From Metopolophium dirhodum (Eukaryota > Arthropoda > Insecta > Hemiptera > Aphididae), in the NCBI RefSeq assembly GCF_019925205.1, contig NC_083566.1:248001-312000 (forward strand): DNA of 64,000 nt. The letters run 5' to 3'. The first letter of the stretch is position 1. Each line of letters begins with the position of its first letter. The position numbers were made by a program, and so were the translations under genes. Positions 37,311 to 50,200 of the stretch are shown here, piece after piece. The notes beneath the pieces were generated by a model, which made no database searches, was not told where the DNA came from, and was given only the letters and a program-made list of their open reading frames with translations.

Positions 37311-38052
37311 GCTCGATGGAAATAATTGAGAAACATCGGTAGGTGCCTACCTAAAATTACCTACTATATAATATTATCCACCCTCGTGGCCTCTCCGCCT
37401 TTGAATGCTATAATCCACGTCCCTCTGTAAATTTATATATCAAAATTATTAATTATTATTACTGTAAGTGTATTGTTCAATGTTCGTTGTACTATTGTTT
37501 ATATAAGTATTAAAGGTATTATAATATATTATTCCCATTTTTTACCGTGTAATTTAACCGACGACCTTTGAATGTGTTTAGTACCTATCTAGTATCTACC
37601 TGTATTATTACTTACCTACGTGTATATTGTGTTGTTTCTATAATTGTAAGATAAACATTATTAAAATTTTTAAAACCGTGTTCTCATGTTTGTCACTGAA
37701 CAACATTAATAAAATGTACCTATATTATCCGTCCAATCACTCATCTGCGATCTGCTGTAATAACACCATGGTCGTGGTATAACTAACGTGCACTTCGATA
37801 AAAATTTACTGGTCTTTTTATTCTGGGTTACGGAACAGTAAATTGGTAATAATTGTATATGTTAATAATATTTAATATTTTACTTTTTGGTACCTAAGTA
37901 CTTAGTGTCTTGATACCTACTGGCTACTACCTAATAATAGCTGGTACCTACTGGATAAGCAATCTTAACGATCTAAGTACCTAGGTAGTAAATACTTTTG
38001 ACCAAAATCCAAGATTCCGATTGGTACGAAAAATAATTTGATTTTACAGTTA

Positions 38053-38450
38053 CGATTATTACATTTTAGATTCTAAGCAGAGCGATGAATGCATTGATTT
38101 TACAATGATGTGCGGTTTTTTTTTGTTTCTGTACACGAGAAGTAGTCAAAATAATATTTCGATTTACAACTTCGATTTCAACAGGAAATTAAATCTAGTT
38201 AAAACATTTGAGAAGTAAAAATTGAAAATTCCTAGTAGTTTTCCAAAACATCGGTAAAAACAAGTCAAAATATTTTTAAAATTAAATGGATTATAGAAAA
38301 TGGTTATATAACCATTCGATGAAAATGTCAAGTATTTACGGTTATTCGTTTTTGAGTTACACAAAAAAAAACATTAATTTTGTCAAATACTGATTTTTCG
38401 TGAAGAAAATAAAGAATAACGATTTTAGAAATTTTAATGTAATTTAAAAA
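38053..38450. mobile_element. Partial copy of the composite-arm repeat, inner-end side
   Basis: ACATTTTAGATTCTAAGC, then GCGATGAATGCATTGATTTT, matches the inner (LINE-facing) end of the arm at 44085-44150. Further similarity (TTATTCGTTTTTGAGTTACA) extends to about 38430. It lies 380 bp left of the composite, in the orientation of the right arm. Confidence 0.65.
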
Positions 38451-38830
38451 TATTATTTGTGAGTACTTGAAACTTTTAAAGTACTTAAATTACTATTTTA
38501 TATTATAGAAATTCGATAGACTAAACTGGTTTAAAATTATTCCACATTATCCCGCACCGGGATAATGAACCATGTAAATGATATGAGCCAAACATCCCGG
38601 TGGATTATTTTTCACACCGGTTTAATCTAGTGAATGTCTACATTGTTTAAACATAATAAAAAACATTTTTAAATGTAATTTTTTGACAAAAATCAATTAA
38701 ATTTAGTTTAACTTTCTTTTCTTATCATTATTTACAAATAATATGTCTAGTTATAATAATAATAATAATAATATTTATTGTCACCAAATTATAACATTTC
38801 TAAACAATTTATGAGTAACAAAACAAAAAA

Positions 38831-40303
38831 GGTGGATAAGTGGATGTCGCTCTGCTGTACAGTAGGTTACAAGTGGGTCACTGTAATGGATGGTGTTAAA
38901 TTTGAATTCAATGATATAATATCATTGTATAAGAAAAACGATTCTGAGCGAAAACGGTCAGTCAGCCTATGATAATACCAAGTATATTTGATGATATTAT
39001 TGTGAATAAAGTAATTTATAAATAACCTATTTACGTGGAGCCTTGTTTTCAATTTTCAATCCTTAGCTATAAAAGTTGAACATTTTATAAATTTTTAACT
39101 ACAAAATAATTATTAAATTATAAATTTGATAAATTCTGTCCAAATTTGATCTTTAAATGCTTATAAAAAAAAACTGTGCCTATGTATTTTCAATATTTTT
39201 CAACTGCTATTGTAAAAATATATCAGGAGTCTTGTATTAAATTTTTATACTTTTTGGCCCAACAGATAAAACTTTATTGATATTTATAGAAAAAAAACTA
39301 AAAAAATTGAAAACTGAAAATGCCCGTAAACAGCTCAAAAAGTGTCAAAATATTTTCAAAATTGTATGGTGTATAGGAAATGCTAATATAAACATTCAGT
39401 GAAATTTTCATGTATCTACAGTTATTCGTTTTTGAATTACAAGAAAATAAGGAAATCGGTACATGAGAAATCGAGTGAATATCTAATGTTGTAAAAATAT
39501 GAATTTAAAACGCTCATAAAAATTTAATTTGACTTTCTTGTAGAAATTTTTTTTTTGATAAAGTTAGACAAACTTATGAGGAATCTTGTATTAGATTTTA
39601 AAATCTTAGATTTAAAAAGAAAATTTTTTATGAATTTCTAACTCAAAATAATTTGCAAATTTTCGTGATTTTTCCGTATTTTTTCAAGATTTGAACTTTA
39701 AACGTGTATAAAAAAAAACTGTGACTAAGGATTTTTAATTTTTTTCATCTGCCTTTGAAACAATAACCTAGGAGCCTTCTATTAAATTTTCAAGCTTTTT
39801 TACCCAACAAATAAAATTTTATTGATATTTATAGAAAAAAAATTTAAAAAAACTGAAAACTGACAATGTCCGTAAACAGTTCAAAAAAAGTCAAATTATT
39901 TTCAAAATTGTATTGTGTATAGAAAATGCAAATATAAACAACCAGTGAAAATTTCATGCATCTACGGTCATTTGTTTTAGAGTTACACCAATAACCAAAA
40001 TCGATTTTGTTAAAAATCGATTTTGCGTAAAAATTCCCGTTTTTCCTTAATTTTTCTTTTGTTTTTCACATCGCTTTTGAAAACTACTGAAATTAAAATT
40101 TTGACCTCCCCAATGCACCAACGATATTCACTTTCCCATCGAACAAGATACTGAAGTCGAAAATCGAAGCATTATTTCGACTACTTATCGTGTACACAGA
40201 CACAAAAATAAAAAAAAAAATAAAAAAAAAAATAAAAAAAAAACACACACATCATTGTAAAATCAATACATTCATCGTTTCACTCAGAATCTAAAATTAC
40301 ATT
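38831..40303 (+). repeat. Left arm of the composite
   Basis: Runs from GGTGGATAAGTGGATGTCGC to a TTCATCGTTTCACTCAGAATC end. Its interior repeats diverged sub-blocks, for example AATGTCCGTAAACAGTTC and AATGCCCGTAAACAGCTC about 550 bases apart. This suggests that the arm grew by internal duplication. Confidence 0.75.
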
Positions 40304-40700
40304 AAAATACATTGGTTCTCTTTTCAAAAGCTGAGCTTGTGCTGAAAAGAGGGAGTTGTGATACAGATTTAGATATTATTGATTATGATCGTTATTGACA
40401 AATAATAAAGCAAAAAATAGAACAAAATAAATAGGTAGAGTATGCACAAGAAAGACAATAAAAGAAAGGATAAAGAACAATTAGTAGTTGCATTATAAAG
40501 GCTATAGCCTATATGATATATATATATAATCGTAAGTAAATAAAATGTTAAGATAGTATATTCTGTGGATTATAATATACTGGTATAATATTAGAAGATT
40601 AAATAGAATTATTTGATAATAGTAATTAATTTTAACACGAATTTAACTATTAACAGTGAAAAATAATATTAATTAATTTCTAAATTAAACTACCTATAGA

Positions 40701-43150
40701 TTATTGAAACAGAGCATTATTTATATATTTTTTATACATCTTGAAACTCTTAAAGTTATGAATATTAAATTTATAAATAGTACAGTATTGAATGAATTTA
40801 TATCTAGGGCTTTGTTGCCCAAATACTGTGTTCATTTTAGGGACGACGACATTAGTATTAATCTTAAAGCGAGTATTGTAATTATGATGACACGGAATAT
40901 CAATACATTTTTTCATATCATAAAATAGTAAGCAAATGTTTTTTGTATACAGTGATTTTAAATTTAATATCTTTAGCTCTTTGTATAAATTAACTGTAGG
41001 AAATAACGTAGGTTTATTAAAAATAAATTTAAGAAGTGAGTTCAAAGTGACTTCAAGATTCGTAAAGTGAGTGTGATATGTCCCTCCCCAAAAAGAAATT
41101 CCATAAGAAAGAATTGATTGTATTAATGCATAATAAGTTAATTTTTTTAATTTGAAGTTTAAAACAGATTTAAGAGATTTATATACATAGAAAAATTTTC
41201 TAAGTGAATTATTTAAATAGTTTATATGAATATCCCATTTTAACTTATCATCAATAAATATTCCAAGATATTTAACATAGTTTACTCTTTTTAATTCACT
41301 ACATTTGCATACATTATTTTTGTATTATTGTTGATACAACTATTAGTATGAGCAATGATTTTATAATTATTTAAATGTATAGATTTTTGTATACCAAAGT
41401 GAATGTAATTAGTTTTTCCACTATTAATCTCTAGTGAATTATTATCTAGCCAGCTTTTAACAATACGAAAACTTTTCTCAGCCATTTTATATAAATTATT
41501 TATACATGGACTCTTTAATAAGATGACGGTATCGTAAATAGGTATAACTATAGATTCTTTAAATGATTTAGGGAATTTCTCATTAGAAATAAAGCTATTA
41601 AATATTATAGATAAGGGTACAGCTATAGCATTTGACGTTTTTTTAAGAATATAATTAGATATCGAGTTTTTAGAAAAGGAATTGAAATTTTTAATACTAT
41701 TAAATAGGTTAAGGACTTCAAGTGTTTCAATTGGTTTTAAAAATATAGTTTCAGAAATATAACAGTTTTTGTTTAGTGTATCAAAACTTATAGGTTGGAA
41801 ATTGCTAATCTTAATATTATTAGAAATTACGCTGCCGGCTTTAGAGAAGAAACTATTAAACTCGTGTGCTATGTTTTGCTTTCCAGTTATTTTTTCACCA
41901 TCGTTATTTCTTAGACTGCTAACATTCGATTTTTTTGATTTATTAGTGTATAATACATCTTTAATTAAATTCCATATTTTTTTAGAATCTGAGCCCTCAA
42001 GATTTATAAGATTTTGATAATAAAGGTTCCTGCCTCCTGGCTAGCTTAATTGTATTATTTAATATGTTCCTATATTTAACGTATTTACATTTAAGTAACG
42101 TATTGAATGGTTGTTTGAGTAATTTCTTATATAATTTTTCTCGATTTCTTATTGACGTAATTAACCCTTTAGTAATCCATTGTTTAATTTTTTTATTTTT
42201 AGATTTATAATGCTTAATATTGGTTGAGGATGAATTAATAAACGAGTTTAGCACCTGATTAAATTTTTCAAGCATATTATCTACACAATTATAATGATTT
42301 AGCCAATCCCAGGTACTAATTAGCATATTAAGATGGTCAAAGTTAATAAGGATCCGTTCAGTATAATTAATACTATTGTTTCTATCGATGAGAGGCGGTA
42401 TCTCGTTAATAATAATAGTGCCAAAGTGATCAGTTATATTACATTTAAGGATATATGCAGTAAATGTACTACCATTTATGATAGCGTGATCAGCTATAGT
42501 CTTAGATTGTTTTACAAAAATATGGTCAATACATGTTTTAGAATTACCATTAACTCTAGTGAAATCGTTAATTGCAGAGGTAAATCCAAACTTGGCCATT
42601 GTATTAAGATATGCATTAGATTCGAATGAATTGGAAAACAAATTGATGTTAATATCACCACAGATTATATGATTACTTTTAAAATCATTATCTGAAAGAT
42701 AGTCATCTAATGAGGTAATAAACTGTTTAGTATTATAACATTGTGACTGATATATACCTGTAACTAATAACTATATACTGAAACCCACCTTCATTTACTG
42801 ATAATTGTATTGAACTGCAGTTATCAACAATTTGAGTAGAAATGTTGTCAAATGTACAGTCATCAGTCATCACTAATAAGTACGGAAACCCCATCCGATT
42901 TATTTATTAATCCTAAAGAATGAAACACTTGGTATCCATTCATTTTTATATCACACTCGTCTTTCATCCATGTCTCACTTAAAACTATTATATCAAATCT
43001 GTTGTTTATGGAACTTAAGTATGTTATTAGTTCATTAATATGTGCTTTAAGGCTACTAATGTTCATCGAAAAAACACTAATACAGTTTTTATTAAATTTT
43101 ATATCGTCAATATAATTAACTGATATAGTTTTAACATTGTTAATATCCAT
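40701..43150 (-). pseudogene. LINE ORF2 remnant: endonuclease present in pieces, RT core missing
   Basis: From 43150: FSMNISSLKAHINELITYL, then IIVLSETWMKDE, GDININ (near 42645) and SKTCIDHIFVK, the N, E, D and D-H motifs of an APE-type endonuclease. The frame breaks near 42862 and 41990. The RT start (FKESIVIPIY, near 41550) fuses directly to DTVILLKSP, which should follow the catalytic YADD. The fingers and palm between them are absent. SGKTNYIHFG, LGIFIDDKLKWDIHI and a C-terminal part (NSLLKFIFNKPTLFPT to 40701) follow. It cannot encode active RT. Confidence 0.8.
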
Positions 43151-43253
43151 AATATTGTTAAGTATAAAAATTGATATCGGTATTTTTCATATTATTCATA
43201 AAAAATAAACTAAAATACTAAAATTGAATAAGTTTTTGACTAACGATAAGGCT

Positions 43254-44092
43254 TAATTATCATTCCATAGTTGATCAAATGATTTTTCGGTATCAATTGC
43301 CATTAATTGGGACAGATTAGTAATAGGTACGCGTACCATACATACCTTCCGCTTTTTTCATAAAGACTCCACTTCCGTTTGCCCAGACATAATCATACTT
43401 GTATTTTTTAGATATTTGTTTTGCAAGCCAATAAATTTTTCTATTCACAGCTGATAATTGTTCATTCACATAAATATGATTTTCAGGAAAACTATTATGT
43501 ATTTATTTTGCTAGGATAGGAATTTTCGTCTTAACTCTGGATTTGATGGCGGATAGTAAATTATTCTTCACTTCTTTATTGTTAAATTCAACGATAACAC
43601 GACTATTATTTTCATCTTTATGTTTTAAACGGTAAATTTTATTTATGTGTTCTTCTTTTACTTCAACTTTAACAATTTTAGCTAAAGTCGAAATTACAGC
43701 CTTTAAATTTTCATTGGTCGTTTTGGGTACACCAGTTATATCTAGGTTGTTAGCAAGTTTTGTTTGTTCTGTAATATTAATATTACCTTTTAAAATATCA
43801 ACTTCTCGTTGAAATTTAGCAATTTTAGTATCATAAGTATTTAGTCTAGTTTCATTATCATTTACTTTTTTGATTATGCTCTGTAATTTTAAATTATACT
43901 CATCCACTTTATCAGATAAAAAGGACATAGATTTTTCAATTGCGTTGTAGGATGTTGTTAGATTATTTAATTTATTTAAAATCTTACTGATCCATGTTTT
44001 TATTTCATTAATATCAACCGAAGTTATATTATTAACATTGTTGATGTCAATTATTTTTTCATTTTCTTGACGGTTCTTCCTTAAGGTAACAT
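43254..44092 (-). pseudogene. LINE ORF1 remnant
   Basis: The frame runs from the repeat junction at about 44092 without a start codon: RKNRQENEKIIDIN, a heptad-rich region (SDKVDEYNLKLQSIIKKVND), and an RRM-like middle (LDITGVPKTTNENLKAVIS). It meets a stop at 43503. Beyond that, more ORF1 sequence continues in another frame: SAVNRKIYWLAKQISKKYKY, NGSGVFMKK and KSFDQLWND to about 43254. This resembles the FP25-like C-terminal part of insect LINE ORF1 proteins. RNA chaperone activity is the family role; this copy is broken. Confidence 0.75.
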
Positions 44093-45396
44093 TTTAGATT
44101 CTGAGCGAAGCGATGAATGTATTGATTTTACAATGTGTGTTTTTTTTTTATTTTTATTTTTTTTTTTGTGCCTGTCATCACCTTTTAGGACAGTAAAAGT
44201 GCTTGGATTTTCTTCAATAGTAACTTTTCTGATAGGAAAGTGAATCTAGTTGGTACTTTGGGGGGTCAAAAGAAAAATTAAGGAAAAACGGTAAAAAATT
44301 TTTACGCAAAATCTGCGTAGTATCTTTTCCAAATATTTTGACTCTTTTTGAGCTGCTTACGGACATTGTCAGTTTTCAATTTTTTTAGTTTTTTTTTCTA
44401 TAAATATCAATAAAATTTTATCTGTTGAGTGAAAAAGCTTGAAAATTTAATAGAAGGCTTCTGGGTTATTGTTTCAAAGGCAGATGAAAAAAATTAAAAA
44501 TCCTTAGTCACAGTTTTTATTTATAAGCATTTAAAGTTCAAATTTTGACAAATACGGAAAAATCACAAAAATTAGCAAATTATTTTGAGTTGAGAAATCA
44601 TAAAAATTTTTCTTTTTAAATCTAAGGTTTTAAAATGTAATATAAATTACTCATAAGTTTGTCTACCTTTATCAAAAAAAAAATGTCTACAAGAAACTTA
44701 AATTAAATTTTATGAGCGTCTGAAATTTATATTTTTACAACATTTGATATTCACTTGATTTCTCATGTAACAATTTTCTTATTTTATTGTAATTAAAAAA
44801 CGAATGACTGTAGATACTTGAAAATTTCACGGAATGTTTATATTAGCATTTTATTAAAATTTTGAAAATATTTTGACTCTTTGTCTCTTTTTGAGCTGTT
44901 TACGGACATTGTCAGTTTTCAATTTTTTTAGTTTTTTTTTCTATAAATATCAATAAAATTTTTTTTGTTGGGTAAAAAAGCGTGAAAATTTAATATAAGG
45001 CTCCTGATATATCGTTCTAATAGCAGTTAAAAAATATTAAAAATACATAGGCGCAATTTTTTTTTATAAGCATTTAAAGTTCAAATTTTGACATTTATCA
45101 AATTTATAATTTATTAATTATTTTGTGGTTAAAAATGTATAAAATGTTTAACTTTTATGGCTAAAGATTGAAAATTTAAAACAAGGCTCCACGTAAATAG
45201 GTTATATATAAATTACTTTATTCACAGTAATATCATCAAATATACTTGGTAAAATCATAGGCTGACTGAACGTTTTCGCTCAGAATCGTTTTTCTTATAC
45301 AATGATATTATATTATTGAATTCGAATTTAACACCATCCATTACAGTGATCCACTTGTAACCTACTGTACAGCAGAGCGACATCCACTTATCCCCC
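44093..45396 (-). repeat. Right arm of the composite, inverted
   Basis: Reverse-orientation copy of the left arm. It contains GACATTGTCAGTTTTCAATT twice (near 44360 and 44905), again showing the duplicated internal block, and ends with the shared outer terminus. Confidence 0.75.
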
Positions 45397-46668
45397 TTTT
45401 TTTTGTTGATGAAACGTTCGATTTACAGACGTTACACGGCATTATAGATAAGAGAGCGAGGACAACTATATTAATTGTAACACAACCGCACTAGACAGAC
45501 AAAAGATCACAACTATAAATAGATTTAACTATATTATATTATATTATCTAGTCAAAGAATATAATAATATAGTGCTCGGGTAAAATAGTTTTCAAATGTG
45601 ATATGTTTTATATAATATACATTAGTGAATTAACTGTTTAACTGTATAGTAATTAAAAACTGTTACAAATTTTAATCAAATTTTTATTTTTTTTTTAACA
45701 TTGTTATATATAATTACAATACACATAATATATAATACACCACGTTACATAATATTATAATAACAGTTAAGACTTATTAAAAAATGCAATTACAATATTC
45801 TTTAAAAAAAAATATAATTTGTCATTTATCAGGATGTAAAAATAAAATGTTTTAAGATGAAATAAAAACTAACTCAGAATTGTATTCCAGTTTTAAGAGA
45901 TTGATTTTTTAAATGACAGTGATTAGTAGTCTGTCATACCTACTAAGCAGAGAATTGGATTATGGCTACTCACTAATCAGTCAAAATCATATATAGTGAA
46001 AAGTGGAAAATAAGAAATTGGTATGATAAAAATTAAAAAGATAATAAATTTAACATATCCGGTATTTAAATAATCAATAATAATCATAAATTAAAAATGT
46101 TCAGAAAAAAACATTTTTGAGGTGGTGGATATTAAATGGAAATAAAGATTTGTGATAAGTAGTATGGATTTAAAAATATTCTATAGATGTATAATGCCTG
46201 TATTCAAAAACAGCGGTTTAATCAATGCATTATCTATAGTAGTAGTTACAGTTATTTTAATATTTTTTTTTACCTATTTGGTATAATATTATAGTAATAT
46301 ATCAAGTAATATTATTGTAAAAAATAATCAATTATTATGAGAAAAAATGTTTTAAAAATCTTGTTATGCACTGAAAATGTGGCACCTGTTTAGCTTCTCA
46401 TCCTCAATAACATTGTTCATAAAATAAACATTAATCCATAGATCAATAATTATTTTACACAAATAAATATAATTAGGATAGATAATAAAAATAAATAATA
46501 TTAAGAAATATATTTTGATCTAGACAAAATAAAATAATAAATGTCAAGAAATATACATCCATAAAATTATTAATCACATATGTATATGGTGCACACACAA
46601 TTATGTAGACATAATATAAATTCATGTATATATATATTTTTATATAACATTGAACTAAAGGCATAGAT
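45397..46668. other. Intergenic AT-rich sequence
   Basis: No protein, RNA gene or clear repeat is seen between the composite and the 3' end of the minus-strand gene. Confidence 0.6.
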
Positions 46669-46674
46669 TGATAT

Positions 46675-46680
46675 TTTATT
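46675..46680 (-). promoter_or_regulatory. Likely polyadenylation signal of the minus-strand gene
   Basis: AATAAA on the minus strand about 40 bases after the TAA stop at 46719. No other good signal lies closer. Confidence 0.5.
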
Positions 46681-46718
46681 ATTTCACTCTTCTACAAAGT
46701 TCATTTAATCTTGAATTA

Positions 46719-47205
46719 TTATCTGTTGTTTTTATTGGTATCGTCATCATTCCAACACTCAGTATCAGATGGCACTGGAGTGACTTCTCTTGTGGGTCTA
46801 GGTGGTGTAGACATCTTTTCAGTTCTTTCATTATTATTGTTTGATGAATGATCGGAACTTAAGAAACTACTATTGGGTATTTCTCCAATAGGCAAGTCTG
46901 CAAGACGACGACGGCTGATATAATACTCAATGACCGATGAATTGGTTTCCTTAATTGAAGGTGTTACTTTGGCCACTTTCTTTTTTACCATTGTCAATTT
47001 AGTGCGTACCTTTGTTTTTTTAAATGGATACATATTACGTTTGAATTTTAATGTTTCCCTCATTAATCTTTTAAGAGGGGGAGGTGATAATGGACGACCG
47101 ACGTCGTCGTGTGTTGGAGATGCTGCCAAATTGTCTCCAGGACGGATTCCATCAGCAAAAGTCACACGTTTAGACAAGTTTGAAGTGCGTATCGGTTTAG
47201 TAGAC
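46719..47205 (-). CDS. Unrecognised gene, coding exon 12: conserved-looking C-terminus and stop
   Basis: AG plus G gives RSTKPIRTSNLSKRVTFADG, then IRPGDNLAASPTHDDVGRPL and SPPPLKRLM. A basic stretch (FKRNMYPFKKTKVRTKL, MVKKKVAKVTP) and a Ser/Asn/Asp-rich end stop at TAA 46721-46719. SKRVTFADGIRPGD resembles a short motif I associate with nuclear proteins but cannot assign. Acceptor TGTTTAG|GTCTAC. Confidence 0.85.
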
Positions 47206-50200
47206 CTAAACACAAAATTTAAAAAAATGTTTGTAATAAGTACTAATAACAAATTAATTAAGAGTACATTTATTATTTATTCGTTTTTAAAAAAATTAAA
47301 TATGTTATATGAATTTTTTATAATTGACGATTACAAGCATTAGCCCAACATAAATTAATATTATTATAATAATTACATACTTATAATATTAACATAAAGT
47401 ACAGATTAAAAATGAAATAAAAAGAACAAATGCTTAATACTTAATATTGAAAATAAAATTATAAAGCACAGATATATATTTATTTAATTTTGATTGAAAG
47501 CAATTTATTAATTCACTATACAATCATAGTAAAAAAAATTACAAACCCTAACACATCCATAAATATTATATCTGTATATGTGTGTTCTTACCTTGGTTTG
47601 GATAGGATACTGTTAGTCGGTGGCTGAAACAGTCCTAAGAATGGATATTTAATGGTCTCCATGTTGTCGCTATAGCGAATCATTATTGTGTCGGGCAGTT
47701 TTTCACGAATCTTTTCTTTTGCACGTACTTTTAATTTCTGAATTAATATCTGAACAATTCACAACGGTCAATTTATTAGTTAAAAATTAATGAATCAAAT
47801 TCAGTTAGGTTAGTTAGTTAGTTATTCATGAAAAATTGGTTTTTTTATAATGGAATTATAACCATTTTTGTGTTCACAATAATTGTAAGTAAAAAATAAT
47901 AAAGATTATAAATTAATATTGATTTAATACTTTTTGATTAATAATAGTATCCATCATTGAAAGGTCAGCAACAGTAACTTCTTCTTTCATACATAAGCCT
48001 ACAGAATAATAAATAAAACAAAATAAGCTATTAGTATAAAACATTGATTAATTATTATATAATTTAGTATTGTTCTTTAATGTAAACAATTGAAATATTA
48101 TGTAAAATCATAATATAGATCATAATATCTTAAATAAAAATTTGAAACGTTTTATCAAGTAAGAAAATTGGTTATTAAGTTAACCTATATAATTCTTACC
48201 ACTTTATTCCAAATTTGTATTATTACCTGATTCATTTCCATAGTTGTTTTCTTTTTCTTCTGACATTTCTGAGGCGTTGTCATTGTTTACTTTTTCTATC
48301 AAGTTCCCCGAGACATCATTGTTCGCTGAATTTATTTTTGAAGTTAGATTATTCTCATTAACCTTCAATGTATCATTTTTAATGTCAACATCCAAAACTA
48401 ATTGTTCTGATGATTTTATACACTCATCAGTTTCTACTAATAAATCAGAATTTTCAGTATTTTCAGAAACATTTGTAGGCATCACTACATTGATCACATT
48501 TTGGTATGTGTGTTTATCATCTTTAGTTTCAAGTGACTTTTGAAATTGATTTTCATTAATATTTTGTTTATCGTTAAACATTTCAACATAAGAATCTGAA
48601 AATTCACTTCCATCTGAATCACATTCCGAGGAACTAGTCACATAATGCTCTTGATTGATATGACTATCATCATGTTCAATATTATATTTTTTAAGTATGT
48701 ATGGTTCATCCAGCCAGCTATTGACATTGTCATGAGTGTTGTCAACTATTTCCCATTCACATTCAATTATATGATCATCGTTTTCGTTATTGTCATTATC
48801 TACATCCTCTTCATGACCAGAATCTGAATCCAAAGAGTCCATTTCGTCATCACTGAACACACCTGATTCAGCATCAGATGGAATAAGAAATGGAATTAAA
48901 TCTGCATGCAACCAATACTCATTTATTGATCCATTTAAGCTTACATTGAAACAATGTCTGACATCATTCCCAATTCCATCACGGTTACATGCATTTACAG
49001 ATATGTGCACCATACATCTATCCTCAACAGCAATATATGCCATGTAGTTGTCACTGGTGAGATAAAGATTGGTATTATTGTCTTCAAGTATACATACATA
49101 TGCTCGAGTTTGTAAAGGTATGGACATTATATCATCAGATTTTTTATCAGTTTCTGACAACTTTTCTTGAGATGTCGAAATATCGGGAATATTTACTTTG
49201 ACATTGTCTGTATTAATTATAACAGGATCACTCAGTGAGTATTTCATTGGATTTTGATTGTAATGTTGAAAATGTTGATGATACAGTTTGACAAATAGTT
49301 CATCATGACTTGCACTATCTGATTTTTCATTTTTGACAATTTCCTCCTATAAACAATGTTGTAATTTAGTACTGTTGATGACACTGTTGGAAAAATAATC
49401 AAAGCTGGCCATTTTTTTTTCTTTGTGATTATTTACAGATAACTTTTAAATCCCTCCAACAAACAATGGGTTTTATTCAGCCAAACATAAAAATATTAAA
49501 TTATGTTTATTTCTATACTCTGTTCAGCGAGAGACCGCGCCGTGCACCAACGAAAACTGGTTCCCCCACGCAACACCCTGCCTATGGGGAACCGGTTTCA
49601 TAGCATGGTGACACGCATATTCGCGTGGTCATCTCGCTAAACAGAGTATAGGTATAATTTAACTCCAAAAACCTTATTTCTTAGTCAATTTGTATAAAAT
49701 TAGTGAGGGCCGTTTAAAAACCATTCAATACCGTTTTCAATGTCTATTGTTAAAAAAGGAAATTTGAAAGGCAGCCATAGGACGGCAGTTAACATGTTAA
49801 AGTGAAAATCATAATCATATCTTATCTGGACAAATGTATAGTAAAAGTAAAACAATTTGCAGATAATCATGAAAGTTTTATTTAGAGATTATGATTGCAT
49901 AATTGATACATATAAATGTGTGCAGTATTGAACAATGCGATTTTGGGAGAACTGTAGATTTGTACAACCTTTTTTTTAGGTCATTATGACCTGATCTATT
50001 TACCTGAGGATCTGAAATAATAGTATCAGTGTTTTTATTTGGTATTTCCTCTTGTGAACATTCAACTTGATCAGCAGAAATATTGTCGGAAGGAAAATGT
50101 TCAAAAACATCGATCAACTAAAAAATAATTAAAATTGTTAATACATACAGTTCATAAAAAACCATTGATAAAATAAATTGTTAATCATCTTACATGTGAA

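Larger units (their letters stand above)
32994..38052. other. Intergenic region between the two convergent host genes, left part
   Basis: No gene is seen. It holds small TIR elements (35165, 35583, 35990, 36744, 37133) in AT-rich DNA. The cyclase 3' UTR must begin here, but I see no strong AATAAA close to the stop codon; one AATAAA occurs near 33696. Confidence 0.6.
40304..44092 (-). mobile_element. Decayed non-LTR retrotransposon (LINE), RT core deleted
   Basis: Reading leftward: an ORF1 remnant with coiled coil and a baculovirus FP25-like C-terminal part, an ORF2 remnant with an exonuclease/endonuclease/phosphatase-type endonuclease, a fused reverse-transcriptase edge, and a conserved LINE C-terminal part. 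The 3' region includes a possible stem (CTCTTTTCAGCA / TTTTGAAAAGAG) near 40320-40350. Frames are broken at several places. The 5' end of ORF1 is cut at the right arm. Confidence 0.85.
38831..45396. mobile_element. 6.6-kb composite: LINE flanked by 1.3-1.5-kb inverted repeats
   Basis: The outer ends GGTGGATAAGTGGATGTCGC (38831) and GCGACATCCACTTATCCCCC (to 45396) are inverted copies. The left arm runs 38831-40303 and the right arm 45396-44093. Both inner ends finish in the same sequence (AGATTCTGAGCGAAGCGATG type) directly against the LINE. The order is therefore arm, LINE, inverted arm. It may be a true foldback unit or chance insertion of two repeat copies around a LINE. The element at 13667-14785 shares its outer ends. 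Confidence 0.7.
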
